Assembly (NCBI GenBank): GCA_003521845.1
Contig: DPHB01000013.1
Location: 855 to 17,103 of the forward strand
Length of the DNA stretch: 16,249 bases
Reading direction: 5' to 3'
Origin: Oceanospirillaceae bacterium
GTDB taxonomy: Bacteria; Pseudomonadota; Gammaproteobacteria; Pseudomonadales; Balneatricaceae
Positions 6,972-13,222 of this stretch are shown one piece after another. Under the pieces are notes generated by a model. That model did not search any database. It had not been told where the DNA came from and was given only the letters and a program-made list of their open reading frames with translations. Numbering within the stretch: position 1 is the first letter of the stretch; each line of letters begins with the position of its first letter. A program made the position numbers and the translations under genes.

Positions 6972-7894
6972 GAGGCCTCCTGCAATAATTCAATAAAGAT
7001 TTCTTCCAGTGAAGATTGGGATGTATGAATATCGGCGACTTCCAAGCCAGCTTCATAAATCGCCGCCAGCATAGCGCTGACCTCCACCTTGTCGTCGTTA
7101 CCTTGATATTTCAACAACAACTGAGCACCGTCTTTTTGCAAATTGAAACCTAGGCTAGTTAAGCTTTCTGGTAACGTCAGCAAAGGTGTTTTCAAATCCA
7201 CCTGTAGCTGCTTTTGCCCCATACTGGCCATCAGGCTCGTCTTATCCTCAACGAGCAACAGCTTACCATCACTGATGATACCGACACGGTCAGCAATGGC
7301 TTCGGCTTCTTCAATATAGTGGGTAGTAAGCACCACGGTCACACCCTGCTCGCGCATTTCGGCAACCAAGCGCCACATATCCTTGCGCAGTTCTACATCA
7401 ACACCCGCTGTAGGCTCGTCTAAGAACAACACCTTGGGTTCGTGCACTAGGGCCTTACCAATCAACAAGCGGCGTTTCATGCCTCCTGATAGGCTCATAA
7501 TGCGCTGATCTTTCTTATCCCATAAGGACAAGTCTTTCAGCACCTTCTCTACCAACGCCGGATTCTTCGGCAAGCCAAACAACTCACGGCTAAAGCACAT
7601 GTTATCCCACGGTGTTTCAAACGCATCCGTGGTCAATTCTTGTGGCACTAAACCAATCAAACTACGGGCTTGACGAAACTGAGTGACATTATCAAAACCA
7701 CCTACCAACACCTTACCGCTAGTCGCCGTAACAATACCGCAGATAATAGAAATCAGTGTGGTTTTACCAGCCCCGTTAGGGCCTAAAAGGGCCAAAATTT
7801 CGCCCTTAGCAACGTCTAGATTAACGTCACTCAAAGCCGCCTTACCACCGGCATAGGTCTTGGTAAGCTGCTGCACAGAAAGCATGGGTTGCAT
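6968..7894 (-). CDS. ABC transporter ATP-binding protein (YadG-like)
   Basis: This 308-residue ATPase drives the coupled ABC-2 permease. It shows Walker A GPNGAGKT (38-45), a Q-loop LVPQE (about 82-86), the signature LSGGM (135-139), Walker B VLFLDE (155-160) with catalytic Glu160, and switch His192 in TTHY. The C-terminal 70 or so residues form the extra regulatory region usual in this subfamily. The start is placed at 7894, which gives 308 residues, the length of E. coli YadG; 7885 (three codons later) is also possible and neither has a good Shine-Dalgarno sequence. An in-frame extension to 7999 is rejected because its extra 35 codons run through repeat copy B and a low-complexity Phe run. 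The first gene of a three-gene operon. Confidence 0.93.
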   Translation of the reverse strand: MQPMLSVQQLTKTYAGGKAALSDVNLDVAKGEILALLGPNGAGKTTLISIICGIVTATSGKVLVGGFDNVTQFRQARSLIGLVPQELTTDAFETPWDNMCFSRELFGLPKNPALVEKVLKDLSLWDKKDQRIMSLSGGMKRRLLIGKALVHEPKVLFLDEPTAGVDVELRKDMWRLVAEMREQGVTVVLTTHYIEEAEAIADRVGIISDGKLLLVEDKTSLMASMGQKQLQVDLKTPLLTLPESLTSLGFNLQKDGAQLLLKYQGNDDKVEVSAMLAAIYEAGLEVADIHTSQSSLEEIFIELLQEAS

Positions 7895-7966
7895 AGAAAA
7901 ACGCCGACAAAAATAAAAGAAGAAGAATAACAGGGAACGCCTATTAGTACGAGCTAATAAGTATGT

Positions 7967-8014
7967 GGGGACAGGCACTTTTTGCCGGCCAGCCGACAAA
8001 CAAGAGCCAGCCCC
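7967..8014. repeat. GGGACAGGCAC/AGCCAGCCCC family element (copy B, half element)
   Basis: GGGGACAGGCACTTTTTG (7967-7984) followed after a short centre by AAGAGCCAGCCCC (8002-8014) repeats the right half of copy A (5450-5498) with the same order, orientation and nearly the same spacing. The centre GGCCAGCC..ACAAAC (7987-8001) also resembles 10392-10406 in copy C. It sits between the groEL terminator and the start of the ABC operon, so it may overlap that operon's promoter region. Confidence 0.8.
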
Positions 8015-8034
8015 CTACACATTTGACTAGGCAC

Positions 8035-8060
8035 AAAAAAGCCGAGCTAAGCCCGGCTTT
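8035..8060 (-). terminator. Rho-independent terminator of groES-groEL
   Basis: Read on the minus strand, AAAGCCGGGC TTA GCTCGGCTTT forms a ten-pair stem (one G-U pair) with a three-base loop, followed by a run of six T (8040-8035). It lies 63 bases beyond the groEL stop codon and faces the right way. Confidence 0.93.
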
Positions 8061-8083
8061 CTAAATATGCTCAACTGGTGGCA

Positions 8084-8122
8084 TTTTTAGAATTTGTAGC
8101 GCAGTAGCTACAAAACTAAAAA
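8084..8122 (-). other. Long A/T-rich hairpin immediately after the groEL stop codon
   Basis: TTTGTAGC (8093-8100) pairs perfectly with GCTACAAA (8107-8114) across a six-base loop, and after a small bulge TTTTTAG (8084-8090) pairs with CTAAAAA (8116-8122). The stem starts at the base next to the groEL TAA. It precedes the main terminator by about 23 bases and may act as an mRNA 3'-end stabiliser or a first, weaker termination site. Confidence 0.6.
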
Positions 8123-9775
8123 TTACATCATGCCGCCCATGCCGCCCATACCACCACCCATGCCGCCCATATCAGGCATGCCAGCACCGCCTTCTGGGGC
8201 AGGTTCGTCAGCAACCATGGCTTCTGTGGTGATCATCAAACCAGCTACGGAAGCAGCGGCTTGTAGTGCAGAACGCGTTACCTTGGCTGGGTCAAGAATA
8301 CCCATTTCCAACATGTCGCCGTATACACCAGAACCAGCGTTGTAACCGAAGTTACCTGAGCCAGCCTTAACCTTGTCGACAACAACAGAGGCTTCATCGC
8401 CTGCGTTGCTAGTGATTTGACGCATTGGCGCTTCCATGGCACGTAGGGCCAACTTGATACCAACGGTCTGGTCAGGGTTGTCACCTTCCAAGCCAGATAC
8501 GCTTTGTAAAGCACGTACTAGAGCAACACCGCCGCCAGGTACTACGCCTTCTTCTACGGCAGCACGTGTGGAGTGAAGTGCGTCTTCAACGCGGGCCTTC
8601 TTCTCTTTCATTTCTACTTCAGAAGCAGCGCCAACCTTAATTACAGCAACACCGCCAGCCAACTTGGCTACGCGCTCTTGCAACTTCTCACGGTCGTAGT
8701 CAGAAGAAGTATCAGCGATTTGTGCGCGGATAGCACCAACGCGAGCTTCGATGTTAGCAGGTGCGCCAACGCCGTCAATGATGACGGTGTTTTCTTTGCT
8801 CATCTGTACGCGCTTGGCTTGGCCTAGCATTTCGATAGTCGTGGTTTCTAAAGATAGACCTACTTCTTCAGAGATAACAGTACCGCCAGTCAGGATAGCG
8901 ATGTCTTCTAGCATTGCCTTACGACGGTCGCCAAAACCAGGTGCCTTAACAGCACAAACTTTCACGATACCGCGCATGTTGTTAACAACCAAAGTAGCTA
9001 GGGCTTCGCCTTCTACGTCTTCAGCAATAATCAACAAAGGACGGCTAGACTTGGCAACAGCTTCCAAAGTTGGTAGCAAGTCACGGATGTTAGAGATCTT
9101 CTTGTCTACCAATAGTAGGAATGGGCTTTCCAACTCGGCAGTCATGTTGTCTTGGTTGGTTACGAAGTAAGGAGATAGGTAACCACGGTCAAACTGCATG
9201 CCTTCTACAACATCAAGTTCGTCCTGCAAAGAAGTACCTTCTTCAACAGTGATAACACCTTCTTTGCCTACTTTTTCCATGGCTTCAGCAATGATGCCAC
9301 CAACGGTTGCGTCGGAGTTAGCAGAAATAGTACCTACTTGAGCGATAGCATTAGTATCAGCACAAGGTGTAGCCATGTTAACGATTTCTTCCACAACAGC
9401 AGCAGACGCTTTGTCGATGCCGCGCTTAAGATCCATTGGGTTCATGCCAGCTGCAACAGCTTTTAGGCCTTCGTTAACAATGGCTTGAGCCAACACGGTA
9501 GCTGTAGTGGTACCGTCACCAGCAACATCATTGGCTTGGGAAGCAACTTCCTTCACCATCTGCGCGCCCATGTTTTCAAAACGGTCAGCAAGTTCGATTT
9601 CTTTAGCAACGGATACACCGTCTTTAGTCACTGTTGGAGCGCCGAAAGACTTTTCCAATACTACGTTACGACCCTTAGGGCCCAAAGTAGTCTTAACAGC
9701 GTCAGCCAATACGTTTACACCGCGAGCCATACGGCTACGAGCGGAATCACCAAATAATACTTCTTTAGCAGTCAT
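8123..9775 (-). CDS. groEL: Chaperonin GroEL (Hsp60)
   Basis: This is the 60-kDa chaperonin subunit, which forms a double seven-membered ring and folds client proteins with GroES and ATP in the cytoplasm. The 550-residue protein is the usual length. ATP-binding landmarks are intact: LGPKGRNV (31-38), the TKDG loop (50-53), DGTTTAT (87-93, with Asp87 contacting the metal), GGGVAL (about 414-419) and Asp in GILDPAKVTR near residue 495. The tail is the characteristic Gly-Gly-Met run ending GGMGGMM. The ATG at 9775 has AGGA about seven bases upstream. It follows groES by 70 bases with no terminator between, so both are read from the groES promoter. This single full-length copy, with a normal tail, looks like the housekeeping chaperonin. 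Confidence 0.99.
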   Translation of the reverse strand: MTAKEVLFGDSARSRMARGVNVLADAVKTTLGPKGRNVVLEKSFGAPTVTKDGVSVAKEIELADRFENMGAQMVKEVASQANDVAGDGTTTATVLAQAIVNEGLKAVAAGMNPMDLKRGIDKASAAVVEEIVNMATPCADTNAIAQVGTISANSDATVGGIIAEAMEKVGKEGVITVEEGTSLQDELDVVEGMQFDRGYLSPYFVTNQDNMTAELESPFLLLVDKKISNIRDLLPTLEAVAKSSRPLLIIAEDVEGEALATLVVNNMRGIVKVCAVKAPGFGDRRKAMLEDIAILTGGTVISEEVGLSLETTTIEMLGQAKRVQMSKENTVIIDGVGAPANIEARVGAIRAQIADTSSDYDREKLQERVAKLAGGVAVIKVGAASEVEMKEKKARVEDALHSTRAAVEEGVVPGGGVALVRALQSVSGLEGDNPDQTVGIKLALRAMEAPMRQITSNAGDEASVVVDKVKAGSGNFGYNAGSGVYGDMLEMGILDPAKVTRSALQAAASVAGLMITTEAMVADEPAPEGGAGMPDMGGMGGGMGGMGGMM

Positions 9776-9845
9776 TTCTATGTCCTGTAAAAATTGCTTG
9801 AGGCTGGCTCACTTAACTGGGCCAACCTGGAGTTAAATTCTGAAA

Positions 9846-10139
9846 TTAAGACTCTACTACGCCGTAGATTTCGCCTTCGCTCATGATCAACAACTCTTCG
9901 CCGTTCATCTTAACGGTGTTGTTACCAGCGTATTGACCAAATAGAACAACATCACCAGCTTGAACGCTCATGGCTTGTAGTTCGCCGTTGCTAGTTACAC
10001 GGCCTGGGCCGACAGCAATAACTTCACCTTGGTTTGGCTTTTCAGCAGCACTACCTGGCAGTACGATACCACCGGCACTAGTTGCTTCTTCTTCCTGGCG
10101 ACGAATAACAACGCGATCGTGTAAAGGACGGATGCTCAT
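9846..10139 (-). CDS. groES: Co-chaperonin GroES (Hsp10)
   Basis: GroES caps the GroEL ring as a heptamer. The 97-residue protein has the expected N-terminus MSIRPLHDRVVIRR, the flexible mobile loop with GGIVLPGSA (about 23-31) whose hydrophobic tripeptide binds GroEL, then KPNQGEVIAVGPGR (about 34-47), VKMNGEELLIMSEGEIYGV at the C-terminus. An AGGAG site lies ten bases upstream of the ATG at 10139. It heads the groES-groEL operon, with a sigma-32-like promoter about 110 bases upstream and a structured leader. Confidence 0.99.
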   Translation of the reverse strand: MSIRPLHDRVVIRRQEEEATSAGGIVLPGSAAEKPNQGEVIAVGPGRVTSNGELQAMSVQAGDVVLFGQYAGNNTVKMNGEELLIMSEGEIYGVVES

Positions 10140-10167
10140 TTCGCTTATACTCCTAAATGTTTGCTTG

Positions 10168-10186
10168 GCTTCAATGATTTTGAAGC
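10168..10186 (-). promoter_or_regulatory. Hairpin in the groES 5' leader
   Basis: GCTTCAA (10168-10174) and TTGAAGC (10180-10186) are perfect complements around a five-base loop. In the groES mRNA this stem ends about 14 bases before the AGGAG ribosome binding site. A second possible stem, CACAATG/CATTGTG (10205-10211 and 10229-10235), lies upstream. Together they may tune mRNA stability or translation. Confidence 0.5.
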
Positions 10187-10248
10187 GGGTTTTGTTATGG
10201 CATTCACAATGGTGTCTAACAACATAAACATTGTGTCTGTTTTGCTAG

Positions 10249-10273
10249 ATATGGGGTGTATTTGCCTTTTCAA
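10249..10273 (-). promoter_or_regulatory. Sigma-32-like heat-shock promoter of groES-groEL
   Basis: On the minus strand TTGAAA (10273-10268) and CCCCATAT (10256-10249) are separated by 11 bases. This closely matches the heat-shock consensus CTTGAAA ... CCCCATNT, with a spacer one or two bases shorter than usual. Transcription would start near 10240-10244, leaving a leader of about 100 bases. No CIRCE element (TTAGCACTC...GAGTGCTAA) was found, so HrcA control is not supported. Confidence 0.7.
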
Positions 10274-10370
10274 TGGTAGGCATAGAAAAAAAGCGGTTTT
10301 TTTCCATAATAACGACCAAAGTCGAAGGAAACAGATGCCAATACCGGAACTACTTAATCATTCATTATAA

Positions 10371-10459
10371 ACTGGCACTTTGAGGTCTGAGGGCCAGCCC
10401 CACAAACGAAAGATAGACTGGCACTTTGGGGTCTGACCCCAAAGTGCCAGTCTATCTTT
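10371..10459. repeat. Perfect 51-base palindrome plus decayed twin (copy C)
   Basis: Arms 10409-10433 and 10435-10459 are perfect 25-base inverted repeats around one central T; the core is GGGGTCTGACCCC flanked by CTGGCACTTT and its complement. Immediately to the left, 10371-10400 carries a shortened, imperfect version (CTGGCACTTTGAGGTCTGA followed by GGCCAG). The words GGCCAGCC and ACAAAC link it to copy B. It follows the 3' end of fxsA and could terminate that transcript, although no T run follows the stem. Confidence 0.9.
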
Positions 10460-10543
10460 ACAAAGGCGATCGTCTCTGCTGGCCTATACGAAGGGTTTAT
10501 TCCAATTTAACTACGTAAGGGGACAGTCTAGTATCACTTTTGA

Positions 10544-11050
10544 TTAATTGATCTTATCGCGCTCTGGAGTGTCTTCGCGGCTTTCGTATTCACCTTCGAT
10601 GATGGTGGAGTCTTGTTTGGAACCGGCACCAAATGGACCTGCGCCAGGGCCAAAAGAGCCACTACCGAATGAACCTTGGCTAAATTTACTAGCTCCCATT
10701 ACGGCTACTCGGCCTTTAAGGGCTTTGGCCATCCAGCTACGGGTAAAGGGCAACAGGCACATAAAGCCGAAGGCATCCGTGATAAAGCCTGGGGTAAGTA
10801 ACAAAGCACCGCCGATAGCGAGGAATATGCCCTCTACCATTTCTTGCGCAGGCAATTGGCCTGACTGCATGCGCATGTTAGCTCGACTTAAAGTCGCCAT
10901 GCCTTGGGCACGTAGCATGTTGATGCCAATAAAAGCTGTCAGCATCACCAAACCAATGGTCCACCAAACACCAATTAATTGGCCAACTTGAATCAATACT
11001 GTAATTTCAATAATAGGTACAGCAATGAAAAGTAAAAATAAGAAACGCAT
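10544..11050 (-). CDS. fxsA: FxsA family inner-membrane protein
   Basis: FxsA is a small membrane protein named for suppressing F-exclusion of phage T7 when overproduced in E. coli; its normal role is unclear. The 168-residue reading from the ATG at 11050 begins MRFLFLLFIAVPIIEITVLIQVG, the family's typical N-terminus, followed by a second segment (IGVWWTIGLVMLTAFIGINMLRAQG, about 26-50), GQLPAQEMVEG (about 64-74) and LAIGGALLLTPGFITDAFGFMCLLP (about 77-101). The tail from about residue 120 is Gly/Ser/Phe-rich (repeated SFG, PFG) and then charged. AGAGGA lies some 11 bases upstream of the start. A longer frame to 11095 is rejected because the family N-terminus is internal to it. In E. coli fxsA also lies close to groES-groEL. 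Confidence 0.94.
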   Translation of the reverse strand: MRFLFLLFIAVPIIEITVLIQVGQLIGVWWTIGLVMLTAFIGINMLRAQGMATLSRANMRMQSGQLPAQEMVEGIFLAIGGALLLTPGFITDAFGFMCLLPFTRSWMAKALKGRVAVMGASKFSQGSFGSGSFGPGAGPFGAGSKQDSTIIEGEYESREDTPERDKIN

Positions 11051-11154
11051 GATTATTTCAATCCTCTTGTTACATAGCCTAATATATGGGGACAATGTAA
11101 AACATTGAAACGGCCCACTACAAGCAAAAACGGTAAAAATAGGTAAAGACAGTT

Positions 11155-11499
11155 ATGTCCGCTGACAACAACACAAGTGAACCTATAGACCCCAGAGAGC
11201 TGGCAAGGTTGCAACTTTATCAGGTAATTGCTTCCATACCGGTCGGCAAGGTAGCAAGCTACGGCCAGTTAGCTAACCTAGCCGGGCAAACAGGTGCCGC
11301 ACGTTGGGTGGGTTACTGCTTACGGCATCTGCCAAAAGATTCCAGCTTGCCATGGCAGCGGGTGATTACCGCTAGCGGCAAGCTAGCCTTCCCGCAGCAA
11401 AGCGAAGGCTATTGGCGCCAGCGTAATTTATTGGAAAGCGAAGGTGTCACCCTGTTTAACCACAAGGTCAATATGCGCGATTTTCAGTGGCAACCCTAG
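11155..11499 (+). CDS. Alkyltransferase-like protein (ATL, MGMT-fold DNA repair factor)
   Basis: This 114-residue protein has the DNA-binding domain of O6-methylguanine-DNA methyltransferase but lacks the acceptor cysteine: the usual PCHR active site reads PWQRV (66-70). Such alkyltransferase-like proteins (E. coli YbaZ, yeast Atl1) bind O6-alkylguanine without repairing it and hand the lesion to nucleotide excision repair. Other parts of the fold are kept: IPVGKVASYGQLA (28-40) with Tyr36, the arginine finger in AARWVGYCLR (Arg50), and the recognition-helix region up to residue 60. The N-terminal domain of full-length MGMT is absent, as normal for ATLs. The ATG at 11155 has AGG about ten bases upstream. 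It diverges from fxsA across 104 bases. The presence of Gln in place of His after the Trp is less common. Confidence 0.92.
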   Translation: MSADNNTSEPIDPRELARLQLYQVIASIPVGKVASYGQLANLAGQTGAARWVGYCLRHLPKDSSLPWQRVITASGKLAFPQQSEGYWRQRNLLESEGVTLFNHKVNMRDFQWQP

Positions 11500-11600
11500 C
11501 CCCACAACAACTACCTTAGCAAAGTGTAGACACAGGCCGTGAGACTGCTATAGCATGCCTGCTCAACCTGCACCTTTACTCGCCCTGTGACGCCATATCT

Positions 11601-12500
11601 ATGAAGCCAACTCTGCCCCCCTTGCTAGCTTTTGCAGCCTTGCTTTGCTTAGGTACGATATGGGGTGCCACCATATTGCTGTCCAAACACGTCGCCTCTA
11701 CGGGGCACTCTGGCTTAGGCCTCACTTTTTGGCAGATGGTGTTTGGCGCGCTGGTACTTTCCCTTATTGGTTGGTGGCGCAAGGTGCCCTTACCTATGGG
11801 GCCCAAAAACTTCCAGTTTTATCTGATTGTAGCCGTAATAGGTACAGCCATACCTAATTCCGCTTCCTACACAGTAGCCGCTCACCTGCCGGCTGGATTA
11901 ATTGCTTTTGGCATTGCCACCGTGCCCATGTTTGCTTTAGTTATCGCCTTAGCTATACGCAGTGAACCATTACAAGCTAGCCGCTTAACTGGCATCTTGC
12001 TAGGTGGTACAGCCCTAGCCCTACTACTGGGCCCCGACGCATCATTGCCTGACTCAAGCATGGCATTTTGGGTGCTAATGGCCCTACTGCCGCCCTTTTG
12101 CTATGGTGCAGAAGCCAATTATTTGGCACGCGCTACTCCCGTAAACATGAGCGCTCTCAACGCCCTAAGGGGATCGTCCATTGTGGGTGTATTGGTATTA
12201 GGGCCGGTAGTTTTGGCAACCGATACTGGTGTAAATCTAGCGACCCAATGGACCAGCATAGAATGGGGCTGGTTGCTAAACAGTGCCCTGCATATTCTGA
12301 CTTATGGTGCCTATATTTGGTTGGTGGGGCGCACAGGAGCGGTATTTGCTAGTCAGGTGGCTTATATTGTCACCTTGTCGGCCATCTTCTTAGGCATGTG
12401 GTGGCTCAATGAGAGCCACCACATGTTAGTCTGGTTGGCCCTAGTATTGATGCTTTTGGGTTTAGCTCTGGTACAGCCTAAAAAAGCAGAACAGAGCTAG
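11601..12500 (+). CDS. DMT-superfamily transporter (EamA family)
   Basis: This 299-residue membrane protein shows about ten hydrophobic segments arranged as two repeats of five, the EamA/drug-metabolite transporter pattern. The first repeat spans about residues 8-140 and includes LGTIWGATILLSKHVAS with the conserved Trp-Gly, and HLPAGLIAFGIATVPMFALVIAL before the helix-5 segment. The second covers about 150-292 and ends YIVTLSAIFLGMWWLNESHH and a final LVWLALVLMLLGLALV helix before a short Lys-rich cytoplasmic tail (QPKKAEQS). These proteins usually export metabolites or amino acids across the inner membrane; the substrate is not predictable. No clear Shine-Dalgarno sequence precedes the ATG. 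It lies 101 bases after the ATL gene and probably has its own promoter. Confidence 0.92.
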   Translation: MKPTLPPLLAFAALLCLGTIWGATILLSKHVASTGHSGLGLTFWQMVFGALVLSLIGWWRKVPLPMGPKNFQFYLIVAVIGTAIPNSASYTVAAHLPAGLIAFGIATVPMFALVIALAIRSEPLQASRLTGILLGGTALALLLGPDASLPDSSMAFWVLMALLPPFCYGAEANYLARATPVNMSALNALRGSSIVGVLVLGPVVLATDTGVNLATQWTSIEWGWLLNSALHILTYGAYIWLVGRTGAVFASQVAYIVTLSAIFLGMWWLNESHHMLVWLALVLMLLGLALVQPKKAEQS

Positions 12501-12524
12501 CCTCCGTCTTTGGAAGCACTACAC

Positions 12525-12660
12525 TCGTCTTTGCGAGGCACGACGCGGTAATCTTTGCGAGCCTGCGCCTTGTTCGTTAGAGATTGCTTCGCTGCGCTCG
12601 CAATGACGAAGTAAACTACGCTCGCAATGACGAAGCAAGCTACGCTTGCAACGACGGAAT
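12525..12660. repeat. GCTCGCAATGACGAAG repeat cluster between convergent genes
   Basis: Three head-to-tail 24-base units start at 12595, 12619 and 12643 (the third is shortened), each opening CGCTCGCAATGACGAAG or a close variant. An inverted partial copy, TCGTCTTTGCGAG (12525-12537), is complementary at 12 of 13 positions to CTCGCAATGACGA (12597-12609), and a further fragment (CTTTGCGAGCCTGCG) lies at 12553-12567. The word AGATTGCTTCGCTGCGCTCGCAATGACG is a dispersed-repeat type seen in many unrelated bacterial genomes. The cluster fills the gap between the transporter and yajQ and could fold and end transcription from both sides. Confidence 0.85.
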
Positions 12661-12664
12661 ATTA

Positions 12665-13147
12665 CTAGTCGCGAAAATTCTGATACTGCAAAGGCAATTC
12701 GAAATCACCTTCTCTTAGCATCGCCATCACCTGTTGTAGGTCATCGCGCTTTTTGCCGGTTACGCGCACCTGATCACCTTGAATTTGAGACTGCACTTTC
12801 ATCTTCTTTTCTTTGATCTGCTTAACAATTTTCTTAGCTAGTTCCGTATCTAGACCGGAACGCAACAAAACCTGCTGGCGGCAGCGCATGTTGGAGGTTT
12901 CGATATCCTTCAATTCCAAACACTTGAGATCAATACCGCGCTTAATCAGCTTTTCATGCAATATTGGCAACATCTGATGCATATGAAAATCCACTTCGGC
13001 ATGCATAGTGACAAAACCATCACCTTGTTCGTACTTGGCATCAACGCCTTTAAAGTCAAAGCGGGTGCCGACTTCGCGGTTGGCTTGATCGACGGCGTTG
13101 GCGACTTCGTGCATATCTAGCTCAGAAACCACATCAAAAGATGGCAT
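12665..13147 (-). CDS. yajQ: YajQ family nucleotide-binding protein
   Basis: This 160-residue protein is a full-length member of the YajQ (UPF0234) family (E. coli 163). The fold is two ferredoxin-like domains; relatives bind nucleotides or RNA, and the Xanthomonas homologue binds cyclic di-GMP and works with a transcription factor. Conserved features are the N-terminus MPSFDVVSELD, ANAVDQANREVGTRFDFKG (about 16-34), KRGIDLKCLELKDIE (about 69-83) and VRVTGKKRDDLQQVMAMLR (about 127-145). The ATG at 13147 has a near-ideal AAAGGAG seven bases upstream. It is transcribed away from the ketopantoate reductase gene across a 75-base divergent gap. Confidence 0.97.
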   Translation of the reverse strand: MPSFDVVSELDMHEVANAVDQANREVGTRFDFKGVDAKYEQGDGFVTMHAEVDFHMHQMLPILHEKLIKRGIDLKCLELKDIETSNMRCRQQVLLRSGLDTELAKKIVKQIKEKKMKVQSQIQGDQVRVTGKKRDDLQQVMAMLREGDFELPLQYQNFRD

Positions 13148-13222
13148 GTTAAAACTCCTTTGTTAAACTATGCCTAGAATTTTACCCGAAGCCCGCAAGC
13201 AACAATAGCCCCAGATTTATTT

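Larger units (their letters stand above)
10140..10543. other. 404-base gene-free region between fxsA and groES
   Basis: No gene is supported here; short frames in it lack ribosome binding sites and cross the repeats. From right to left it holds a degenerate GGGGACAGTC..TATCACTTTT word (10519-10543), the 51-base palindrome and its decayed twin (10371-10459), an unexplained stretch (10306-10370), an A7/T7 dyad (10285-10307), the sigma-32-like promoter (10249-10273) and the structured groES leader with two hairpins (10168-10235). Confidence 0.8.

Noticed and set aside
7895..7999. 35-codon N-terminal extension of the ABC ATPase
   Set aside because: It crosses repeat copy B and encodes a Phe-rich run; family members begin at the internal Met.
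8130..9836. Several plus-strand frames opposite groEL
   Set aside because: They are shadows of the strongly biased groEL codons, including a Pro-rich frame opposite the GGM tail.
10140..10280. CIRCE operator for HrcA upstream of groES
   Set aside because: No TTAGCACTC-N9-GAGTGCTAA or close variant could be found; the heat-shock sigma pattern fits better.
10161..10370. Plus-strand open frame opposite the groES promoter
   Set aside because: It has no ribosome binding site, covers regulatory DNA and has no recognisable protein pattern.
12595..12660. CRISPR-like or coding repeat near yajQ
   Set aside because: The 24-base units are tandem without spacers and match a known type of dispersed intergenic repeat.
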